Below are positions 1 through 7,073 of a DNA stretch of 9,389 nt, piece by piece (position 1 is the stretch's first letter; each line of letters opens with the position of its first letter). Source of the stretch: an uncultured Chloroflexota bacterium (GTDB lineage: Bacteria; Chloroflexota; Dehalococcoidia; UBA3495); assembly GCA_913052545.1 (NCBI GenBank), contig CAJXEF010000088.1, positions 1 to 9,389 of the forward strand, in the 5' to 3' direction. Below the pieces are notes generated by a model. The model made no database searches. It worked only from the letters and a program-made list of their open reading frames with translations, and was not told where the DNA came from. Position numbers and translations under genes: made by a program.

Positions 1-33
1 GATATTGCAGAGAAAATCAGACGATACCTTTAG
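1..33 (+). CDS. possible C-terminal end of an upstream gene (partial)
   Basis: Reading frame 1 is open from the left edge and gives DIAEKIRRYL followed by TAG at 31-33. The residues form a charged, amphipathic helix of the kind that often closes an enzyme. Ten codons cannot identify a family, and an open frame this short can arise by chance. If real, the gene lies 59 bases upstream of the amidase on the same strand. Confidence 0.3.
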   Translation, partial: DIAEKIRRYL

Positions 34-82
34 CCAACCACCCAATCCTGGGATTCCGGCAGTTAACCAACGATAAACGTAT

Positions 83-88
83 AGGGGG
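83..88 (+). promoter_or_regulatory. ribosome binding site of the amidase (AGGGGG)
   Basis: AGGGGG lies four bases before the GTG at 93 and supports that non-ATG start. It pairs with the CCUCC core of the 16S rRNA tail if one G-U wobble is allowed. The same AGGGGG(T) variant, or a close form of it, precedes the ThDP enzyme and the sirtuin. Confidence 0.6.
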
Positions 89-92
89 AACC

Positions 93-1502
93 GTGAAGGA
101 AGAGATCTGCTATTTAGATGCTACCGGAATCAGTGAAGCCATTAGGGCCAAAACCTTTTCGTCTCAAGAGGTAGTCCAGGCTTTTTTAGACCGTATCGAG
201 GAAGTTAACCCGATTCTCAATGCTCTTGTTGCATTCCCAAAGGATATTAGCCAAAAGGCGCGCGAAGCCGATGAATCTCTTGAGCGCGGAGAAATTTGGG
301 GTCCGTTACATGGGGTTCCTTTTACCGTAAAAGATTGTATAGATACTAAAGGTGTGCTTACTACTCGTGGATCTATGTTATTTGCTGATCGCGTTCCGGA
401 TCACGACGCAACTGTAGTTGAACGGATCACGGCTGCGGGGGGAATCCTGATTGGGAAATCGAACATGCCGGAATTCGCGTTGTGGTGGGAAACAGATAAC
501 CTTGTTTACGGTAGAACTAACAATCCCTGGAATCTCGACCGAACTCCTGGTGGATCAAGTGGCGGAGAAGCTGCGGCTATTGTTTCTGGGATGTCACCTT
601 TGGGTATTGGAAGCGACGTTGGAGGGTCAGTCAGAGAGCCCGCCAATTATTGTGGTATCGTCGGTCTCAAGGCGACTCATGGACGCATTCCTTTGACAGG
701 TCACTGGCCGGAAACCCTCCTTCGGTTTATGCATGTCGGCCCGTTGGCCACGACCGTTAGAGATATTGCTTTATCGTTCAATCTGATGGCTGGTCCAGAT
801 GGGTTGGATTCTTATGCCATCCCTTATCCGCTAGACTATGGGACAGACTTGCGTTTAGATCCGGTTGGTTTGAAAGTAGGTTGGTGTTCTGAAGGGCCTT
901 TCGGCCCGATTGATAGAGAGATACAGGCCGCCGTGTCAGAGGCCGCAAGAGTTTTACAGGATATTGGGGCTGAAGTAGAAGAGGTATCTTTATCTTCTTG
1001 GGCAGAGTTTTCACCGGAGCAGATATCATCGGCTATTTTTGGCGTTGAGGGAGGACATTATTTAGCGCCTTTAATAGAGGGTAAACATGGCGAGCTTTCC
1101 CCAACAATGGAACGGAGAATTCGACAACCTGCTATCAGCCTCAATGAATATCTAGATGCTTTGAATGAATTGGAAGGGTTTCGTCAACAGGTGGTGCGAT
1201 ATTTCAAAGCCTTTGATTGCTTACTATGTCCTACCGGGCCTGTGGCTGCGCATCCCCACAATTCTCGGGGGCTAGATGTAGGGGATCAACATGTATTGGG
1301 TAGGCATGCCCTAAATTGTACGATTCCATTTGATCTCACGGGATCGCCCGCATTATCTGTTCCATTCGGATGGACAGGGGATGGCTTACCTATCGGAGTT
1401 CAATTGGTAGGTAGACATTTTGATGAAGTAAACCTGTTAAAAATCGGGTTGGCACTGGAAGCAAATCGAGGATCGAGAAGCTATAGACCATACAACCTGT
1501 AG
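93..1502 (+). CDS. amidase-signature family hydrolase
   Basis: This is a 469-residue cytoplasmic hydrolase of the amidase signature (AS) family, which cleaves carboxylic amides to acid plus amine or ammonia. The full Ser-cisSer-Lys triad is visible: Lys80 in FTVKDCID, Ser155 in the GGSSGGE motif, and nucleophile Ser179 in GSDVGGSV. The 24-residue spacing between the two serines is the same as in fatty acid amide hydrolase (S217/S241). Length is normal and there is no signal peptide. The GTG start is chosen because AGGGGG lies four bases upstream. The family is certain but the substrate is not: AS enzymes include mandelamide hydrolase, nylon-oligomer hydrolase and GatA. GatA is less likely, since no gatB or gatC is adjacent. 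The gene faces the sirtuin, so it is transcribed separately from the next genes. Confidence 0.93.
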   Translation: MKEEICYLDATGISEAIRAKTFSSQEVVQAFLDRIEEVNPILNALVAFPKDISQKAREADESLERGEIWGPLHGVPFTVKDCIDTKGVLTTRGSMLFADRVPDHDATVVERITAAGGILIGKSNMPEFALWWETDNLVYGRTNNPWNLDRTPGGSSGGEAAAIVSGMSPLGIGSDVGGSVREPANYCGIVGLKATHGRIPLTGHWPETLLRFMHVGPLATTVRDIALSFNLMAGPDGLDSYAIPYPLDYGTDLRLDPVGLKVGWCSEGPFGPIDREIQAAVSEAARVLQDIGAEVEEVSLSSWAEFSPEQISSAIFGVEGGHYLAPLIEGKHGELSPTMERRIRQPAISLNEYLDALNELEGFRQQVVRYFKAFDCLLCPTGPVAAHPHNSRGLDVGDQHVLGRHALNCTIPFDLTGSPALSVPFGWTGDGLPIGVQLVGRHFDEVNLLKIGLALEANRGSRSYRPYNL

Positions 1503-1574
1503 GTCTACTAAATTACAAAGCCAGTTTAATTTCACCGGAATGATCTAAAGAAATCCCTTATGTCACGAACCAAT

Positions 1575-1757
1575 TTATCTGATTATTCCAATGCTGCGAT
1601 ATGCCCATTGGGGCATATCGGTCCAATAGTGTCCGTTATACGACCGTTCGGCCCATTCTCGTAGAGGATCGGTATTCTCATTCGGGAATGCCGCTACACC
1701 TACAGGGGGCATATACCTGGTCTCCCTTCGATAGGTTCCATGGGTTTTTTTACTGAT
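1575..1757 (-). pseudogene. decayed C-terminal fragment of an epoxide-hydrolase-like alpha/beta hydrolase
   Basis: A minus-strand frame open from a TGA at 1758-1760 to a TAA at 1575-1577 contains PVGVAAFPNE, REWAERSYN and, two residues after GH, YWTDMP. From memory, this order (GVA.FP.E, then R.W.ER.YN, then W..MP) is typical of the last 50 or so residues of microsomal-type epoxide hydrolases, where it is followed by GGHFAA...P..L..DIR.FF. Here the resemblance stops right after MP (near 1611), and none of the three minus frames restores the GGHFAA segment. No start codon with a ribosome site and no catalytic domain is present. The piece fills most of the gap between amidase and sirtuin, so it is best read as the relic of a gene largely deleted there. 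Identification rests on motif memory alone; a small unrelated ORF (ATG at 1710-1712) is the alternative. Confidence 0.45.
1597..1620. repeat. perfect 10-bp inverted repeat with 4-base loop
   Basis: CGATATGCCC at 1597-1606 is the exact reverse complement of GGGCATATCG at 1611-1620, with loop ATTG. No T-run follows on either strand, so it is not a classical intrinsic terminator. It may still fold in RNA between the convergent amidase and sirtuin genes. It straddles the point where the epoxide-hydrolase-like resemblance on the minus strand ends. GGGGCATAT is repeated directly at 1706-1714. Confidence 0.7.
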
Positions 1758-1815
1758 TCATAATTCCTGGAGTGAGGTCGGAGATTAACAGATAACCCTC
1801 ACAAATAGTTATATC

Positions 1816-2679
1816 TCAAGTTTTGTTTGGTCTTAATATGCTTCTGATGTGATCCACGAGCAATGGTAGAATAAATCCTGATTTACCTGTGAATACCGAA
1901 TGGCATATTGGACTAAATGGGGTTTTTTCTGGGTTTATTTCTATCAACAGAGCCCCTCGTTTATGGGCTCTCATGGGTAATTGGGCTGCCGGGTTAACCG
2001 TTCCAGACGTACCGATTAATAACATGCAATCGCAGTTATCAACAGCGTCCATACATTGCTCTAAAGTATATTTGGGTATAGGTTCACCGAACATGACTGT
2101 ATCCATTTTGATGATCCCGTTACAGTATTTGCAAATCGGGGGAAGGGTTTCAAAACTGATCTCAGCTCGCTTTTGTCTGGCACCACAACCTAAACACCTT
2201 AATAAAGTTCGGTTGCCATGTATCTCTAGGGTCGATTTGCTGCCTGCCATAGTTTGGAGGTTGTCTACGTTTTGGGTGATAGTGGATTTAAGTAAATGGA
2301 GATCTTCTAGTGCTTTTAATGAATAATGGCCAGGGTTTGGTATGGCTCTATCCAATGCTAATTTCATCTCTCTAATAGGGTGGCCATTTTCTGTTTCAGA
2401 CAGCAGTCGATTTTCCCACCAGGCCTTGGGGTTTTCTTTAAATTCATTAAAAGAGAGTAATGAGGGTTCCCCATATTTAGTCCATAACCCTCCTGGTCCC
2501 CGATAGGGAGGGATCCCGGATTCTACAGATAATCCAGCTCCTGCTAAAGCAACAATATAGCCCGCATTCGTTATATCGTGAGCGGCCTCGTCTAGCTGGC
2601 TTTTAAATTGATTCTCTACCGATTCCATAGCATCCCTGATTGGGCGTTTCCACATAGAAATGCAGGTATCAGGGGGCAT
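1816..2679 (-). CDS. Sir2-family NAD-dependent protein deacylase (sirtuin)
   Basis: The 287-residue product should remove acyl groups from protein lysines using NAD, giving nicotinamide and O-acyl-ADP-ribose, in the cytoplasm. Visible signatures are the NAD-binding GAGLSVESGIP (47-57) with PYRG after it, TQNVDN (135-140), catalytic His154 in EIHGN, four zinc cysteines (C162, C165, C183, C186), FGEPIP (197-202), the GTSGTVNPAAQLP loop (223-235) and IEINPE near the end. Two positions depart from the bacterial CobB pattern as I remember it: the usual TQN.D.LH ends in Gln142, and the Tyr-x-x-Arg pair linked to desuccinylase activity reads Trp88-x-x-Arg91. The ATG at 2679 is preceded by GGGGGT three bases upstream; Met9 and Met18 are alternative starts, since the Sir2 fold begins only near residue 25. 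It lies 86 bases downstream of the ADH on the same strand and could be co-transcribed. Confidence 0.93.
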   Translation of the reverse strand: MPPDTCISMWKRPIRDAMESVENQFKSQLDEAAHDITNAGYIVALAGAGLSVESGIPPYRGPGGLWTKYGEPSLLSFNEFKENPKAWWENRLLSETENGHPIREMKLALDRAIPNPGHYSLKALEDLHLLKSTITQNVDNLQTMAGSKSTLEIHGNRTLLRCLGCGARQKRAEISFETLPPICKYCNGIIKMDTVMFGEPIPKYTLEQCMDAVDNCDCMLLIGTSGTVNPAAQLPMRAHKRGALLIEINPEKTPFSPICHSVFTGKSGFILPLLVDHIRSILRPNKT

Positions 2680-2765
2680 TTTACCCCCATCGCTTAGTAT
2701 ATGTGCCCGACAATTAATTTATAGTGTATCTACCTTTAATTAACATGAGGCGTACTTCAAATAGG

Positions 2766-3851
2766 TTAGTCAAATGTAATAACGCTTCTAGCAACGTTTC
2801 CATCTTTCATATCTCGAAAAGCTTCGTTTATTTGTGAGAGTTTTACGTGCTGTGATACTAGTTCATCAAGCTTAAGACGCCCTTGCAAGTAAAATTCTAT
2901 GTATTTGGGCATGTCAGTTCTAAATCTGTTAGATCCCATACTGCTTCCTTGTATCCGTCGCTCGCGCCTTAGAAAATTTCCGGCGTCGATCTCTATCATA
3001 GTCCCTTCTGGTATCATTCCTATGATAGTGGCTGTTCCTCCCGGACGCAGCATTTCATAGCATTGTTCGGCTGTCTCTTTGAGGCCGATTGCTTCGAATG
3101 AGTAATCAACTCCGCCGTCCGTAAGGTTCAGTATCTTCTGTACAACATCTCCGCCGGAGGCATCAATTACATCGGTCGCCCCAAAATCTTGGGCCATGGC
3201 TAGTTTTGTTTCGATCGTGTCGACTGCTATTATACGTAATGCTCCTCCTAACGCGGCACCTTGAATACAATTTAACCCCACTCCTCCGCATCCCAATACT
3301 GCTACAGTTGACCCTGGTTCAATTTTAGCTGTGTTTAAAGCTGCTCCCAAACCTGTAGTTGCCCCGCATCCGATTAGTGCCAATCGGTCAAAGGGCACAT
3401 CATCACGGACTTTCACGAGAGCATTTTCATGGACTAACATCTCTTCCGCATAGGATCCTAGTTGGGCGAATTGCGTGATAGGAATAGACTTTTGACTCAA
3501 CCGAGGAGGCTCTTCTCTGTGGCGAACTACGTCTGTTCGAGTACAGAGTACGGGTTGTCCTCTCAAGCAAAATTCACAGTGTCCACAGAATACGGATAGG
3601 CACGTTATAACGGTATCACCAGGGTGCACATATGTAACTTGATCGCCTACTTTGAGAACTGAGCCTGCGGCTTCATGGCCTAGTATGGCTGGCATGGAAA
3701 TTGAATACTTTCCCTCGACGAAATGGAGATCGCTATGACATACGCCACTTGCTCCGGTCTGGATCAGAACTTCCCTGGGGCCTGGATTATCAACATCGAC
3801 TTCTTCAATCTCGAGGGGTATATCAACTTGTCTTAATACTGCCGCTTTCAT
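2766..3851 (-). CDS. zinc-dependent alcohol dehydrogenase (MDR family)
   Basis: This 361-residue enzyme interconverts alcohols and aldehydes with NAD(H). The GroES-like half has catalytic zinc ligands Cys38 (GVCHSD), His59 (GHEAAG) and Cys162 (IGCGATTG), plus a complete structural zinc lobe C89, C92, C95, C103. The Rossmann half has GCGGVG (187-192), and Asp211 at the end of the second strand favours NAD over NADP. The layout matches the long-chain Zn-ADH group that includes class III and NDMA-dependent enzymes. The ATG at 3851 is chosen because GAGAGG lies six bases upstream and MKAAVL is the usual family N-terminus. A longer frame can be read from a TTG at 3899, but no ribosome site precedes it and the extra 16 residues do not look like the family. 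It is divergent from the ThDP enzyme, which suggests a shared pathway. The alcohol or aldehyde substrate cannot be read from the sequence. Confidence 0.92.
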   Translation of the reverse strand: MKAAVLRQVDIPLEIEEVDVDNPGPREVLIQTGASGVCHSDLHFVEGKYSISMPAILGHEAAGSVLKVGDQVTYVHPGDTVITCLSVFCGHCEFCLRGQPVLCTRTDVVRHREEPPRLSQKSIPITQFAQLGSYAEEMLVHENALVKVRDDVPFDRLALIGCGATTGLGAALNTAKIEPGSTVAVLGCGGVGLNCIQGAALGGALRIIAVDTIETKLAMAQDFGATDVIDASGGDVVQKILNLTDGGVDYSFEAIGLKETAEQCYEMLRPGGTATIIGMIPEGTMIEIDAGNFLRRERRIQGSSMGSNRFRTDMPKYIEFYLQGRLKLDELVSQHVKLSQINEAFRDMKDGNVARSVITFD

Positions 3852-3984
3852 GTCAAACCTCTCATGAGAGTTCCTGTTATTTATTATCCGATTGACCAAC
3901 GACTGGTATGGAATGTAGCATCGGGCTTATCCGCAGCCGAACTTTATTTGCTTAAGAGGAAGAAGTGGCTGGGCCTGAATTTTT

Positions 3985-4012
3985 ACTATACAGTCATATA
4001 GCTATCGTGTAA
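3985..4012 (-). promoter_or_regulatory. candidate promoter for the ADH gene
   Basis: On the minus strand TTACAC (4007-4012) and TATAGT (3985-3990) are separated by 16 bases. The -10 box is good, the -35 box poor. A transcript from here would have a leader of roughly 125 bases before the ATG at 3851. It overlaps the spacer of the opposing candidate promoter. Confidence 0.25.
3998..4005. promoter_or_regulatory. small palindrome between divergent -10 boxes
   Basis: ATAGCTAT is a perfect 8-bp palindrome lying between the minus-strand TATAGT (3985-3990) and the plus-strand TATAAT (4015-4020). Its position would suit an operator controlling both directions, but 8 bp of AT-rich symmetry is weak evidence. 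Confidence 0.2.
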
Positions 4013-4014
4013 CC

Positions 4015-4020
4015 TATAAT
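4015..4020 (+). promoter_or_regulatory. candidate -10 box for the ThDP enzyme / MFS operon
   Basis: TATAAT is an exact sigma-70 -10 consensus 67 bases before the TTG start. No convincing -35 box lies 16-18 bases upstream (AGTCAT at 3992-3997 is the best placed), so an activator may be needed, or the match may be chance in an AT-rich stretch. Confidence 0.35.
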
Positions 4021-4075
4021 TTTGCTCCATAATATCGTGAATATGAAACTTGATGTAAATCGTATAACTTGATTT

Positions 4076-4082
4076 AGGGGGT
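4076..4082 (+). promoter_or_regulatory. ribosome binding site fixing the TTG start (AGGGGGT)
   Basis: AGGGGGT ends five bases before the TTG at 4088, ideal spacing. The nearest in-frame ATG (4100) would be 17 bases away, so the TTG is the better start. Confidence 0.65.
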
Positions 4083-4087
4083 ATCAA

Positions 4088-5758
4088 TTGACTCAATTAA
4101 TGACCGGGAAACAGGCACTTTTAGAGATGTTAAAAGCTGAGGGTGTCGAATTCATCTTTGGTAACCCAGGTACTAGTGAAGGTCCAATCATAGATATGTT
4201 GGGTGATTATCCGGAGTTGAGATATATTCTCACTTTACAAGAAAGTGTAGCCGTTGGCATGGGAGAATCCTATGCTCGGGCTACTGGCAAAGCATCATTC
4301 GTTAGCTTGCATGTAGACAGTGGATTGGCGAACGGGATTGCTTTGATGCTAGATGCATATAATACCGGTACTCCTATGGTAGTGACTTCAGCTAATTATG
4401 ACATCCGTAAGACTACTGAGGGGTTAACTGACTTGGCAGAATTAGTTCGTCCTGTGACAAAATGGTCTGTCCAATTAACTCACCCAGATCAAATTCCAGG
4501 TGCTATCAGGCGAGCGTTTAATGAGGCTAATAGCCATCCTAAAGGTCCAGTATACGTTGGATTCACCGCCAACGCACTTGAAGGTTCTGGAGATATGAAT
4601 ATCATCCCGTCTCAGCCGGTTTTCGATGAGCCCAGGCCAAATCCTGAAGGAATAAAAGCCGCGGCTGATCTCCTCATGCGAGCTGATAGATCTATCATGA
4701 TGGTGGGTGACAGGGTTTCAGATGACGGCGCTATGAATAAAGCAGTTGATCTGGCTGAATTACTGGGGTTACCAGTATATGGTTCCAGGGCAGCCGAAGT
4801 AGCTTTTCCAACTAATCATCCCCAATTCCTAGGTACCCTTTCCTTAAGAATGTCTGATCAACGATCAATTCTTGAGAGAGCTGATTTGGTATTGGCTATA
4901 GGAATGGATGCTTTTGAAGAATTATTCTATTGGGGTGATGTGATATTAAACCGTGAGACGAAATTAATTCACATTGATCCGGTTGCAGGAAAAGTTGGCA
5001 AATCGGAGCCGACAGATGTGGGGATAGTTGCCCACTGCGGTTTGGCTATTGATGAATTAATTAACCAAATTACACCCATGTTAACTCCAGAGAGCAAGCA
5101 AGCGATTTCCAATAGAGTCAAACTCATATCTGATGAATCTCATGAAAGTAAGAAATCGTTTGAGAGATCGGTTGAGGGCAAATGGGATGGGAAACCGATT
5201 ACGCCGGCTCGAATGATGTTTGAGTTATCAAACGCTTTGCCTGAAAATGCTATTGTTGTCGATGACTCGTTAAGCAACAGGGCTATGTTCAGACATTATT
5301 TTCAGGCGTCCGAACGAGGTGATATTAGAGGAGTACGGGGCCAGTCAATAGGGGGAGGCATCGGGGCTACAATGGGCACTCAGTGTGCTAACCCGGAACG
5401 ACCAGTTTTCGGTGTCATAGGTGATGGCAGCGCAATGATGACGATCCAGGGGCTTTGGACTGCAGCTAACGATAATATTCCGTGTATATTCGTGATTTGT
5501 AATAACGGTATGTATCGTATTCTAAGGACCAATTTCAATATTTATCAGAAAGATGTGTTGGGTTTGTCTGAAACTTCAGGAGAGAATCTGTTATATTCCG
5601 AATTTGCTACTCCATTTGACATGGCTGCGATAGCCAATAGTATGGGCGTACACGGAGAAAGGATTATAGAACCAAGCGAAATCAAGCCAGCGGTAGACCG
5701 GGCGGTAGCTTCAGGGAAGCCTGCTTTGTTGGATATCATAATTGATAGTGCTTTATAG
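4088..5758 (+). CDS. ThDP-dependent 2-oxo acid decarboxylase / acetolactate-synthase-like enzyme
   Basis: This 556-residue protein has the three-domain fold of ThDP enzymes. The PYR domain carries the cofactor-activating Glu52 (LQESVAVGMGESYA), FGNPGTSE near 24-31 and His75 in LHVDSG. A central domain spans about 185-330. The PP domain has GDGS (445-448) and NN (472-473) of the Mg-ThDP motif. The strings LHV.SG, GPVYV, GDGSAMMTIQGLWTAA and NIPCIFVICNNG most recall benzoylformate decarboxylase (MdlC), not true acetolactate synthase. Compared with MdlC from memory, Ser26 is Thr29 here and the second active-site His (281) aligns with Leu279 in FEELFYW, so the substrate or reaction probably differs. 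The TTG start is set by AGGGGGT. It lies 58 bases before the MFS gene and is divergent from the ADH. Alternatives are phosphonopyruvate- or sulfopyruvate-type decarboxylases or carboligases. Confidence 0.88.
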   Translation: MTQLMTGKQALLEMLKAEGVEFIFGNPGTSEGPIIDMLGDYPELRYILTLQESVAVGMGESYARATGKASFVSLHVDSGLANGIALMLDAYNTGTPMVVTSANYDIRKTTEGLTDLAELVRPVTKWSVQLTHPDQIPGAIRRAFNEANSHPKGPVYVGFTANALEGSGDMNIIPSQPVFDEPRPNPEGIKAAADLLMRADRSIMMVGDRVSDDGAMNKAVDLAELLGLPVYGSRAAEVAFPTNHPQFLGTLSLRMSDQRSILERADLVLAIGMDAFEELFYWGDVILNRETKLIHIDPVAGKVGKSEPTDVGIVAHCGLAIDELINQITPMLTPESKQAISNRVKLISDESHESKKSFERSVEGKWDGKPITPARMMFELSNALPENAIVVDDSLSNRAMFRHYFQASERGDIRGVRGQSIGGGIGATMGTQCANPERPVFGVIGDGSAMMTIQGLWTAANDNIPCIFVICNNGMYRILRTNFNIYQKDVLGLSETSGENLLYSEFATPFDMAAIANSMGVHGERIIEPSEIKPAVDRAVASGKPALLDIIIDSAL

Positions 5759-5816
5759 AACTGTCCATCATCAAGTTTTCGCTTGGCAATGATTGTCTGG
5801 AGGATAAATTGCTAGC

Positions 5817-7064
5817 ATGTCTAATTTAACAAATCGCTTTGAGGAACATGTAGGTTCGGCTGTAGAACGAAATGCCGTGTTGTGGTTAACCAATATATCG
5901 CATGCGGTTAATCACTTTCAGAATCAGATGGTGGCAGTGCTATATGTAGTAATTATGCCAGAACTGGGTTTTGGATATGCTGAGCTCGGTGTGGTTACCG
6001 CTGTTATGAGCTTAATGGGGGGCATGACACAAGGGCTCTACGGGTTCGCGACTCCGTTTGTACCGAGAGCCTGGCTTCTGGGTATAGGTAACATAGTCTT
6101 AGGGCTTGGAACATTGGCCACAGGATGGGTTGGATCCTTCGGAGAATTTGTCGTAACCCGGGCGGTATCAGCTACTGGAGGGAGCGCTCAACACCCAGTA
6201 GGATCGAGTCTTTTAGTGGGTTACTTCCCTCGAACACGAGGCACTGTATTAGCGTTAAACACGAGTATCTCGAATATAGGTAGCTTGTTATCCCCGTTGG
6301 CCGCAGGTGCTATGTTGTTGATCATGGATTGGCGCAACATATTTATGATAGTTGCAACCCTAAGCCTGGCTATGGGGGCCACATATTTCCTGTTTAGAAA
6401 TCGATTGGGTAATAGCATAGACGAACCTAGGTCGGGAAGGGCTAAATTAGCTCAAGGCCGTGATAGCTATAAACGAGTTATACGTAATAAAAATATGATC
6501 TTGGTATCGTTGGTGATGATGGTTGGAGGAGCGGGTAGGGACATGGGAGTCAATTTGGCATATTTAGGACCTCATTTCAAGAATGATTTGGCTTTATCGA
6601 CTACCCTGATTGCGGTTGCGTTAACCGCTATGAATGTTGGAGGAATTATAGGCCCAATCTTTCTTGGATGGTTGTCGGATAAAGGATCTAGAAAATGGGT
6701 AATCCAGTTTTCCTTAGTACTTTCTGCATTGGCAACTTTGTGGTTGGCATTTCAAGGAGCTTATTTGCCGTTTTTAATGTTGAATTTGTTGTTATATGGT
6801 GTCGTAACCCGGTCGCGCATGACTCTTACTCAAGCTATGGTTTCTGATTCCCTACCTGAGCCTGACAGAGATGCGGCCTTCAGCGTATTCTTTTTCTTGG
6901 GTTTTGCATCGGCACCGTTCTGGGCGCTATTAGTCGGATTACTGATGGAACATATAGGGTTCACGTTTGCTTTTTCAGTTTTGGCTGGGTCGTATTTATT
7001 GGGTATTGTTCTAATGTTCTTTGTTGAAGATGCCAGGCCAATAGAGGAAGGCTTGGCTACGTAA
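5817..7064 (+). CDS. major facilitator superfamily (MFS) transporter
   Basis: A 415-residue inner-membrane protein with about 12 hydrophobic segments in two halves, joined by a basic hydrophilic loop at about 195-225. Visible MFS marks are the GWLSDKGSRKW loop (284-294, a motif-A variant between helices of the second half) and a conserved-looking GGSAQHPVGSSL (121-132) in the fourth to fifth helix region. The latter recalls the HP motif of fosmidomycin-resistance-type and related carriers. Substrate and direction cannot be read off. Following the ThDP enzyme by 58 bases on the same strand, it most likely imports that enzyme's substrate or exports its product. A clear GGAGG lies at 5799-5803, but 13 bases before the ATG, a little far; the in-frame codons between it and the TAA at 5805 offer only an ATT at 5808, so ATG 5817 is kept. 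Confidence 0.9.
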   Translation: MSNLTNRFEEHVGSAVERNAVLWLTNISHAVNHFQNQMVAVLYVVIMPELGFGYAELGVVTAVMSLMGGMTQGLYGFATPFVPRAWLLGIGNIVLGLGTLATGWVGSFGEFVVTRAVSATGGSAQHPVGSSLLVGYFPRTRGTVLALNTSISNIGSLLSPLAAGAMLLIMDWRNIFMIVATLSLAMGATYFLFRNRLGNSIDEPRSGRAKLAQGRDSYKRVIRNKNMILVSLVMMVGGAGRDMGVNLAYLGPHFKNDLALSTTLIAVALTAMNVGGIIGPIFLGWLSDKGSRKWVIQFSLVLSALATLWLAFQGAYLPFLMLNLLLYGVVTRSRMTLTQAMVSDSLPEPDRDAAFSVFFFLGFASAPFWALLVGLLMEHIGFTFAFSVLAGSYLLGIVLMFFVEDARPIEEGLAT

Positions 7065-7073
7065 TTGTGGCTT

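Noticed and set aside
1716..1751. Intrinsic terminator of the amidase ending in seven T
   Set aside because: The T-run is real, but the preceding stem (ACCTGG with CCA-TG-GGT) needs a 2-base bulge and a long loop, so I do not call it.
1772..1802. GTGAGG / CCTCAC inverted repeat downstream of the sirtuin
   Set aside because: A 6-bp stem with a 19-base loop and no T-run is within chance expectation.
1889..2326. 145-codon open frame on the plus strand
   Set aside because: It is antisense to the sirtuin, whose motifs are all intact in the other frame.
3852..3899. Longer ADH start at TTG 3899
   Set aside because: No ribosome site lies upstream and the extra 16 residues do not resemble the family; ATG 3851 has GAGAGG at good spacing and the usual MKAAVL start.
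5767..5793. Hairpin between the ThDP enzyme and MFS genes
   Set aside because: Only ATCAT and CAAG pair with their complements, with a 3-base bulge; too weak to call a terminator or attenuator.
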